From NCBI GenBank assembly GCA_004764695.1, contig SMSO01000010.1, positions 61,454 to 125,453 on the forward strand: a DNA stretch of 64,000 nt, given 5' to 3'. The stretch comes from Schizochytrium sp. TIO01. Lineage: Eukaryota; Sar; Bigyra; Thraustochytrida; Thraustochytriidae. A program made the translations under genes and the position numbers. Within the stretch, counting starts at the first letter, position 1. Each line of letters begins with the position of its first letter. Shown here piece after piece: positions 33,806 to 44,000 of this stretch. The notes beneath the pieces are model-generated. The model saw only the letters and a list, made by a program, of their open reading frames with translations, made no database searches and was not told the DNA's origin.

Positions 33806-35060
33806 TTTGAAGGACTAGATTTGAAGGACTTAGACGGCATGCAGACGCGAAGAACGCAATGGAGATGAGCGCTTCGATGGATTGACTCGATGCGACTGCA
33901 CTTGGATGGAGGAAACTGCTCTTCGTTCGGGCAGCGGGCGAGGGTAGAGGTACCTACGTACCTGGTTGGACGAAGTCTCCCAGCGTCTTGTCGGCACGAA
34001 GCAGACACGGAGACCTTATCAGGACAGCTTGAACGCAGCGAAAACGAAGGAAGATTTAATCTACTCGGTTGTAATTCGAAGATCAACTGCACCAAAGAAG
34101 GTCTGGGGAGGGATTTCGCTCGGCTGTTCAGACGCTGCGTCTCGCCGCCTTACTCTATCGTACCCGTACCCCAACTTGTGGTTCTCTCCAGAAAAGAACC
34201 TTTGCAGCCGCTGCCAGCAGCGAAATTCAAAGCAGATGGTTCGCTTTGTTGAAGCCTGAAGAGTCCGAGGCTCCGAAGTAATGCTCGATTGAGCTCAAAC
34301 AATTCGGCCTCACTCGTTGCAATCTTACGGCAGATACGCGCTCTGCGAACCTCCTCTGCGACACTTGTAAGTCAACGCGTGATCTACTCGCAAAAAAAGC
34401 GACGTGCAAGATTATCAACATCACATCGAGAATGCCATGGTTCACCCGCATGCTTGGCCTCCAAATTCCTGCACATGGCACTTCTCAAAGCTGATGGAAG
34501 TGCTCCTTCTGCCAGGCAGACAGGAGCTCGGCGTAATTCCCATGTCGTGGTCTTCAGAAGTCGCGCACGAAGCTACAATTTGCGAGCACTCCTTCCAAGG
34601 GTGCCACTCCTCTCGCAAATGGTTTGGACTCGTTCACTGCATCTTGAACTTTGCTCCTCCATGACTCGGTCCGCGGCTTGTTCTTCAGAGCGAAGCGGCG
34701 AGCGACCTCTGATGACAACAGCCGCGAGACACGCGGCATATCGCAGAAGAGCATCTCAGCTCGACGCAGCAGAAGCTCGAGCCCGGCCTGAAGACTGGAT
34801 TTCGAAGAGGCCTTTGACAGGCAGGCAGGCAGGCAGCTCAGCTCGCCTTGCTTTAGAAAACCCAAGCCAGCAAACTACTCGAGGCCGGCTTGTTTACCAT
34901 ACGCTTGGGGTAGTAAGCTAAGCATCCTCGTGGGGCGAAGGACTCTAACGGCCCCAAACCAAGGTTCAAGCGCAGCCGACTTCAGGCGTGCCGCCCAAAG
35001 GTAGCGTGGAGCCCTCGAGTTCGCAAGATAAATAAACCCTTGCAAATTAGCGCTCCTTTT

Positions 35061-35229
35061 CTGCTCTGCTCTGCTCTGCTCTGCTCTGCTCTGCGCATAC
35101 ATCACAAGAGCCGCCGAAAGATAGTGCCAGCGAGGAAGGTCTCCAGCATGTACGTATCTAATCCAAGTGCAGACCAAATTTGCTATCTTGCCTGCCTGCT
35201 TGCTTGCGTTGCGTTGCGTTGCGTTGCGT
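35061..35229. repeat. Two pentanucleotide arrays: CTCTG and GTTGC
   Basis: CTGCT units fill 35,061-35,093 and GTTGC units fill about 35,207-35,229. The DNA between is unique. Confidence 0.88.
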
Positions 35230-35783
35230 GTCCACCCGTTCAAGCGCGTGGAAATGATGCGGTCAACGTTTTGGACGCTAAAGCGCGCCAGAGAGGATTC
35301 GCAGAGTATGATTCCCGCTCAAACAATTGTCAACTTCGGTGCGGCAGATAGAAATAAATACACGAACCGCCATCCGTCTGAAGACAGTGAGTGAGTACAT
35401 TTGCTCCTAACTAACTCACTAACTCACTGACTAACTCCGTCATAGATTGATTCTCCTCCACTCGGCACGGATTTAATTTAGAAGCGGTTGAGTGTTCTGG
35501 TCCATGGCCCATTCATTGCCTAATTCACGGACCAAAGCTGATTGGTGGAAAGGAATGGTGGATGCGAAGAACCCTCCTTTTCCTTTCCATTCCTTTCCTT
35601 TCCTTTCGCTTCGCCTTCGCAGAATTACACGGGCGGGAAGTAAGCCACTCGATGGCACCGGTCTCTCAAAGGGAAGGAGGCCAACCATGCCTTTGTAGGA
35701 TGCAGCTTCTGCAGCAAACTCAGCTTTTTGCCACTCGTGCATAAATTAGAGCTCGAGCTGCGAAATTGCAATATATTTTCGTG

Positions 35784-35785
<2 letters not shown>

Positions 35786-35814
<29 letters not shown>
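35786..35814. repeat. ATT trinucleotide microsatellite
   Basis: About nine to ten perfect units. Confidence 0.92.
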
Positions 35815-35815
<1 letters not shown>

Positions 35816-38800
35816 AAGAAGAAAAGTATTTTCATTGCGACTTAAATTCCGTTTTCCAGAAGAGGGAAAATATCTTGAACATCTTTTCATCTTTATTTGA
35901 ATTTAAAAAAAGGAAATATAAATAAATATAAATAATTTTTAAATAAAAAAAAGTAAAAATAATATTGGTATCAGCTTGAAAAGAAAAAAAGTAAAGGAAG
36001 CGCGAAGGGATCTCGCATATTGCGCAGCGTACCACAGTTCGTCATTAAGACCTGGTGCTAAAAAGTCCTTGATCATGTAAAAATGAAACTCTACTCTTTT
36101 CAAGACCCCTACGATGAAAGATATCTTTTAATCTTTCATACCCATGCAAACAAATCTCCACCCATTCGGGCCAACGCCTCAAAAGCTTCAGTCCAGTTCA
36201 CGCACTCGTCGCATAGGTACGCTTCACAGACGATTTAAAAGATGCATGAGGGCGTACAGACAACCAACTCTAAGTCCCTCCGCTTGGCAACTTGAATTCC
36301 TGGGCTTCATCTCCACTGCTAGACTTACCAAGTATGAATGAACTCTGAAAATGTAGTGGACTTCTTTTTACTATTTTTATTATTTATCATCGCCAACTGA
36401 AAGGGTTTCCTCCTCAGCTACCTCAAAAATAGAGAGGGACAACACATGTCATGTGTTTCTTGAAATTTAAAGTAAACTATTATATTCACTTATTTCTTTA
36501 TTATATTGAGAAAAGGTGAAATTTGAAGAAAAGGAGGGAAATGGTGCGTCTATAGTATTTGCGCATAGTTCAGACGAGAAAATGCTTTATTTGCGATGAA
36601 ACGCAATGAGGACGATCGATGATTGCCTTTTCTCGCTTTCCCTCTTCCTCAAGCTAGTGGCTGCGGGGCACTTGACTCAGCCAGTCCCTGAGCGGTTGCC
36701 GTTCCTGCCGTATATAACTCCATGAATCGATATGCTTAGAAGTACCTGAGTTGTTTACCTCCAACCAAGAACAAACTCAGCATCCATCAATATTGGCCGC
36801 TAAAAACGCAGCCTTTGAGAATATGCTAAATATACCATCGACAATTTTGTTGATGCTTTTTATTATTATTTCTTTATTTATAGCAAAAAGATGATTTAAA
36901 CTAAACTTTTTATTTCAAGAAAAAAGAAGTTATAAATATGAAGCAAAACACAAAGGAAAGCCGAGTTGAAAAGAATGGTGGAAATGAGGTATAGGACGAG
37001 AAGAGCCAAAAACAGATCATCGAAAAATGCTTCCTCAGCTTACAGCAGTCGAGAAGCGGTAACGGGCCTAGCTGCGTGCCTGCCTCTTTGTAGCCTCCCT
37101 CAGTAAATACGGATGTCTCGCTGACTGGCTGACTGGCTATTGATGAGCTGAGGAAGTGTTCCACTAAGGTGCTTTCGAAAGATTCATTCATTCATTCATT
37201 CATGAAATTAACATCGCTTAAATAATCATCGTTCAATTTCATTGGTTCCTTCGGGCGGCTGCCTATAGCTCAACGGGTCAGCGGGAATCTCTTCATTTAC
37301 TTTAATTCATTCATTCATTCATTCTTCCTTTCTTTCTTTCTTTCTTTTTCGTTTTCTTTTGTTTCGCTCTCTCGTTTTCTTGGTACTCGACCTTCTCAGT
37401 CTGTTGGTATTGGATTGAAAGTGAATGGGTTTACTCCGAGAGCCTTCCTTTTCTCACACAAGTAACTTATGACAACTTTCCTTACTCTCTCTTTTCCTTT
37501 CTTTCCATTCGAAGTGTCTCGCTTTTAAAAGTTCGGGTTTGCCAGTAGTTAGTGCTATCTGCCCGCCTACCCACAAAATTATCTTATAATGATTAAACAA
37601 ACAAAAATAATAAATAATAAAGCTCACTCTTTCTTCTTCTCTTTCTTTCCGCTGATCGAATTGGGGCGCCATCATTCACTCCATTGATGCGGAGTTTATT
37701 CTTTCTGCCGCAAAGGCGAAGCTTTCAAGGCGCTTCGAAGCAGCGTATTGTGCGAAACCAACCTCTCTCTCCAGTTCAGGCTGTTTACGGATAACTATGC
37801 AGTACATTCGCCAGAGCAAAACAAAAGTAAAACAAAAGTAAAGCAAAAGCAAACAAACAAGAGCGATCTAAGGACACGTGGCCCAAAGCCGAGTGAGTGA
37901 GTCGATGAAGAGAGAGAGAGAGAAAGCTTCCTCTGAAATGCCTTTGAACAAAATACTTCTTCTTTATCGTTGACATCATACTAATCCCAAAAAAACAGGA
38001 AGAAAGGAAGGAAACTAGACAGAAGAAAACAAGGTGATCTTTCTTTCTTTCTTTCGATTCATTCATCTCTCTTTGCCAAAGAGGCCTTACAAAGAAACAG
38101 CCAACGTCAACTCCGCATCATCGTCGATCGACCTGATTAAATAGAAGAAAGAACGGCATGCACAGCAGCGGCGGCCTCTGCGGCCTCTGCTGTCGTGGAC
38201 TCTCGCGTTCGCGAGGAGGCCCGCGTCCGCAGTACATCTATCTCCTACGGCGCGCGACCGCTGCGATAGATCGCGTTGAAGATTCTCGCTTCTGCCGGCT
38301 TAAGAAAGTGGCCGAGATAACGAGGGAGCGGAGAAGGAGGAGGAGGAGGAGCAGTCACGGCATTGAAAAGATGGCCAAAGATCCCTCGCAAAGAGAACAG
38401 CGATTCACAGACGGCTTAAAAGGAAGACGGCGGCTGCGAAGAGAGCGGTATGGATTCAAGTTGACGGAGGATTGATCACAGGGTTATGCACGGATGGCTT
38501 GCATCTTCCTACTGCTGTGCTCCCTTCATGCTGGTTGGGGCAATCGAACAGAAAAGCGAAGAAGAAAGCATGAACGGAGGAATTTTTAATTTTGATGAAT
38601 AAATAAATAAATAACTAGAATTAACAAATGTTTTAAAGGAATGAGCTATCTCGTGAAACCATCTCCAAGTTCGCTTTTCCTCGGGCTCCGGCAAATGGTG
38701 GAAATGAAGGGGAAAGCAACTAACTAGCTAGGAGACCGCGCTCGCAAAAGCGCCGTGATCAGATGGGCAGTTTCTGGCAGGCTGCGGCTATTTTGGTCTG

Positions 38801-40828
38801 CTGCATTTTGCGGTGATGGTATCATGCATCAGATGCGTCGAGCAGAAAGAAAGCATCGCTTTCAAGAATCCTTGAGGTTTTAAAAAGTTTTAGTAAAATC
38901 TTTATCGCGTGAAACATTTTGTAATTGAAAAAACAAACGAAAGTAGCCTTTGAAAGAGCTCATCGATGCGCGAGGTCATATGCTCAGCGTGACTTTGAGA
39001 CCTGAAAAGAGCGAGATCATACTTAGGTCTTCAGTTATTCCTTACTCACCCTTCTTATTTCAAAGTACTAGCTTCCAGCAAAGAGGGAAGGAACGCAAAG
39101 CAAAACAAGGACTTTTGAACAAACTCCACAGACTTAACAGCTCTGGCTGCCTCTCATCGCCCATTCTCAATTGAAGAGATCGAACGCCAGTTAGTAACTA
39201 ACTAACTAACTACAACTTCTTCATAGCGAATAGCTAGGTAGATAAATGGATAGATAGACAGAGATAGATAGCCATATGCTGCATGCTGTGCTATGCTACC
39301 TCGGTACTTGCGAAGTAGCTGAGAGAGTGTTCCAGGGCCTCTTCGTCCTTTAAGCAACTCCTCGGCTGTGCCTGACTTGGAAAATGGAGAGTCTCGAATT
39401 GGTGCTCTCTCTTCTTTTTTTTCGTTTTCTTTTTCTTTCGTTTTCTCGCGGCCTCTTAATCAGTCCTTCGATAGTTAGAATGGCTCTAATCGATGCGTCT
39501 TTGTGAGGCGATATTTGCTAGAGCGGTGCTCTTTTGCCCCAAAGCACCCCTTCGTGGATAAACCATTCATTCATTCATTTATTCATCCATTCATTCATGT
39601 TCAAAGGACTGAGATTCTCATGTTTGCGTCTCTTTACTCGATGGATTTGCCGTCTGCAAAGTCCCTTGAAGCTGTTATGAGGAAAACAACAAAGGCAACT
39701 TATCAGGCGTTTAAGAATGCTTGAAGATAAAATATGCGTATGGCCGCGACAAAATGAGAAAGCCACTGCGCATAAAGGAAAGCATGCATTTCCGAAGAAT
39801 CGACGCAGAGAATAACTTTTAAATGCCTCCTTCTATCTCGCATGTTCAATCCCTGTCACACACTACACTAGAATCATTGTTTATTTTTTATTTTCAAGAA
39901 AGGTGGAGTTTCACTTTCAATAAATAATCGATTGAATCAGTTCTTTGCAATGTCTCCAAATTGATAAAATCTTTATTGTTGAATCTCTTTTATTTGAAAA
40001 GAAGAAAAGAAGGGAATCCAGAAAGGAGAGAAAGGGGCGAAAGGAAATTTGCTGTTCAGACTATGATTCGAGAAACAAGAATACGATGCAAGTTCAATCT
40101 GTTTATGATTCGAGTTAAGAACCTATCGCAAACCCCAACTCCATTGCTTGATAATAATCGCTCAGCATAGCCTCTATGGTCATGTTTCGCCATCGCGCAG
40201 CTCCTATCAAGATCTTTAAGCTCGCTGAGATGAGTTTGCAAAAATATTTCTGCAATTCCTCATACTCGCGCAATCTCGCGAGTTTGGAGCACTTTTTTCC
40301 GAAGCAGGGGAGAGAAGCATTTGATCACTATTTTGTAGTTGTATCGTTATTCATCTTGCTCTCAATTTCCGAGACAAATCTTGGCTATCAAAGCGTGCTT
40401 CTGACCTTTCTTATTCCTTTAAAATAAAATAAACTGCAAAATGTATTATATAATTTATTTTTAACATTTGAAAATAAAGAAAAAAATGTTAATGTCTTCT
40501 TCCTTTAAAAAAAATAAAATAAGTTTGAGTTGATTTGATTTTCTTTGTTTTCATAAGAGTCCCTCATGAAAACTTCTTGTTTTCATTACAGTATGTGGAA
40601 TAAACTTTTCTTGATTGATCAAGAGCCTTTGACTTCTTCAAGTTGCACCTTGGAAGTTTTCGGGTCTGTGAGAAACAAAGTAGATAGACATGACGGACGG
40701 CTCACAAAGAGAAACTTGGGTTATTTCTTTCTTTCGCCAGGAACTCATCAGATTAACACCTAGTTTATCGATTTATTTAGAAATTAATATTTCTGATAAA
40801 ATATATATATTTATTTAATATTATTTAT

Positions 40829-40832
<4 letters not shown>

Positions 40833-40875
<43 letters not shown>
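40833..40875. repeat. Poly(A) tract, 43 nt, upstream of the large vWA gene
   Basis: An uninterrupted A run preceded by an AT-only stretch. It ends 180 bp before the ATG at 41,056, so it may lie in or beside the promoter; long dA:dT tracts commonly exclude nucleosomes. That role is inference. Confidence 0.95.
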
Positions 40876-40880
<5 letters not shown>

Positions 40881-41055
40881 CACAAAGGTTTGAAAAGAAA
40901 AAGCCAAGACAAGCCTAGGCAAGAGCAGAGTGCCATTCATGTATGCTGCAGGAGGAATTTCAAACTAAGTGCCCAATTTCAACCAGGGGCACGGCAAACC
41001 CCAAACTCGATCTTCGGAGGTCGCCTGCCTGTGCGCAGCCTTCGACATCGTAACA

Positions 41056-44000
41056 ATGCTCAAGAACTGGGCCGTGGCCGTGGCCACTCTGCTCTGTGCC
41101 GTCAACTCGGCTGCCGCTGTGACCACATGCATCTTCGATGTGGTCCTCGTCTTTGACATTTCCGGCAACTCGAGCTACATTGAGGCCCAGCAAGAGAGCG
41201 CCATCAATGCTCTCCCGTACTTCAACATTGGTACTGCTAACAGCAAGGATCATTTTGGTGCCATGTGCCTTGACGATCAGGTCTCGGTCCAGCGCGACCT
41301 TGCCAACTTTACTAGCAATGATGACACCAAGAACTACATTCATTATGATGTAGTTGCTTCTACCTCAAACGAGACCAACCTGTTTCTCGGCCTTACACAC
41401 GCTAAAGAGATGATGGTCAATGCCCGCGACTACGCTACCAAGCTTATTATTGTCTTCAGTGATGGCAACAACAACATTGAGAACGTCAACAAAACTACCG
41501 TGTACCAATACTGCGATGGAATGACAAACAAGAAGAAAACTGCCGATGGCTACGAAATTTCTTGTCTTGCCGGTATTGTAGAGGATGCCATCGATAATAT
41601 GGATGTTAACGTGCTTTACTCGCCGATCATGAACAGTTCCAGTGATGTCTTTCAGACCAGCCCGCTCTCCAACTATGTTATGGAGCTTGAACCTTACCTG
41701 GAGGCAATCGTTCGTAGTGATAACTGTTCTAGCATCACAGGTGGCAACACGACCATTGTTACAGGCGCTCCCTCTTCTGGTGGTCTTGACGGCGGCAGCC
41801 CAACCGCTAGCGGCAGCTCTTCAACACCCAAGCCCACGTCCAAGCCTACTCTTAACGGTGGTTCTGACACCGACAACGAGAACGGCAGCACCAGCAAACC
41901 TACTGCCAAGCCGACCTCCAAGCCTTCCACTGGATCTTCCACTGGCAACGAGAACGGCAGCACCAGCAAACCTACTGCCAAGCCGACCTCCAAGCCTTCC
42001 TCTGGATCTTCCACCGGCAGCACCAGCAAGCCCACTGCTAAGCCTACCTCTAAACCTTCCACTGGATCCTCCACTGGCAACGAGAACGGCAGCACAAGCA
42101 AACCTACTGCCAAGCCTACCGCCAAGCCTTCCTCTGGATCTTCCACTGGCAGCACCAGCAAGCCCACTTCTAAGCCGACTTCCAAGCCTACATCTGAGAA
42201 CAGTGTGACCCCATCTCCTACCACCAAGCCCGAGACTGGCAATGGTGAAGGCACCACTGATGCCCCAACCTCGAAGCCTACCAAGAAGCCCAGCTCTGGA
42301 TCCGGATCTTCTACTAGCGCACCTACCTCTAAGCCCACCAAGAAGCCCACTTCTGGTTCTGGCTGCACAGGCTCTGACTGCGGCTCCAGCCCTACTGCTG
42401 AGCCCACCTCGGAGCCTACTGCTCAGCCTACTTCCAATGGTGGTGTTCAGACCTCAACTAGCGCGCCCACCTCTAAGCCCACCAAGTTGCCCACTTCTGG
42501 ATCTTCTACCGGTGTACCTACCTCTAAGCCCACCAAGAAGCCCACTTCTGGTTCTGGCTGCACAGGCTCTGACTGTGGTTCCAGCCCTACCGCCGCACCG
42601 ACTGCCGAGCCTACTGCTCAGCCTACTTCCAATGGTGGTGTCCAGACCTCTACTAGCGCGCCCACCTCTAAGCCCACCAAGTTGCCCACTTCTGGATCTT
42701 CTACCGGTGCGCCTACCTCTAAGCCCACCAAGAAGCCCACTTCTGGTTCTGGCTGCACAGGCTCTGACTGTGGTTCCAGCCCTACCGCCGCACCGACTGC
42801 CGAGCCTACTGCTCAGCCTACTTCCAATGGTGGTGTCCAGACCTCTACTAGCGCGCCCACCTCTAAGCCCACCAAGAAGCCCACTTCTGGATCTGGCTGC
42901 ACAGGATCTGACTGTGGTTCAAGCTCTACTGGTGCCCCCACTTCTAAGCCGACCAAGCTGCCCACTGCTGGATCGTCCACTTCTGCCCCGACCTCCAAGC
43001 CGACCAAGAAGCCCACTTCTGGTTCTGGATGCACTGGATCTGACTGTGGTTCCAGCCCTACCGCCGCCCCGACTGCCGAGCCCACCGCTGAGCCCACTTC
43101 TGGTTCTGGATGCACCGGATCTGACTGTGGTTCCAGCCCTACTGCCGCACCAACTGTGACTGCTCCTCCAAGCCAGGGAGGCGAGAGCTCTGGCAATACC
43201 GATGCCCCCACTGCTCAGCCTACCTCTGGTTCTGGATCTTCTACTTCTGCCCCGACCTCCAAGCCGACCAAGAAGCCTACCTCTGGTTCTGGATGCACCG
43301 GATCTGACTGTGGCTCCAGCTCTACCTCTGCCCCGACCTCTAAGCCAACCAAGCTGCCCACTGCTGGATCGTCCACTTCTGCCCCGACCTCCAAGCCGAC
43401 CAAGAAGCCCACTTCTGGTTCTGGATGCACTGGATCTGACTGTGGTTCCAGCCCTACCGCCGCCCCGACTGCCGAGCCCACCGCAGAGCCCACTTCTGGT
43501 TCTGGATGCACCGGATCTGACTGTGGTTCCAGCCCTACTGCCGCACCAACTGTGACTGCTCCTCCGAGCTCGGGAGGCGAGAGCTCTGGCAATACCGATG
43601 CCCCCACTGCTCAGCCTACCTCTGGTTCTGGATCCTCTACTTCTGCCCCTACTTCTAAGCCGACCAAGAAGCCTACTTCTGGTTCTGGATGCACCGGATC
43701 TGACTGTGGTTCAAGCTCTACTGGTGCCCCCACTTCTAAGCCGACCAAGCTGCCCACTGCTGGATCGTCCACTTCTGCCCCGACCTCCAAGCCGACCAAG
43801 AAGCCCACTTCTGGTTCTGGATGCACTGGATCTGACTGTGGTTCCAGCCCTACTGCTGCCCCTACTGCCGAGCCCACTTCTGGTTCTGGATGCACCGGAT
43901 CTGACTGTGGCTCCAGCCCTACCTCTGCTCCGACCACATCTGGTACTGTAGAGACTTCCACTGGTGCACCTACCTCTAAGCCTACCTCTGGTTCTGGATG

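Larger units (their letters stand above)
13800..40832. other. 27-kb gene desert dense in microsatellites
   Basis: No convincing gene. The many open frames are under about 210 codons, lack recognisable domains, often overlap on both strands, and commonly run through tandem repeats. The DNA alternates between GC-moderate unique segments and arrays of 1- to 18-bp period, listed individually. Repeat-poor parts at about 20,600-22,400, 25,100-26,650, 30,600-32,500 and 38,100-40,800 were read on both strands without finding a family I recognise. Confidence 0.55.

Noticed and set aside
34289-34921. 210-codon + frame in the gene desert
   Set aside because: Longest non-repeat frame there, but about the length chance can give in 64 kb, Arg/Ser-rich without a recognisable domain, and overlapped by frames on both strands.
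37256-37345. tRNA-like start with an A-box-like TAGCTCAACGGG
   Set aside because: No anticodon arm or T-arm/B box follows; an ATTC array takes its place.
40969-41055. Upstream in-frame ATG giving a 29-residue N-terminal extension on the larger vWA protein
   Set aside because: It would bury the signal peptide, and the paralogue starts at the equivalent of the downstream ATG.
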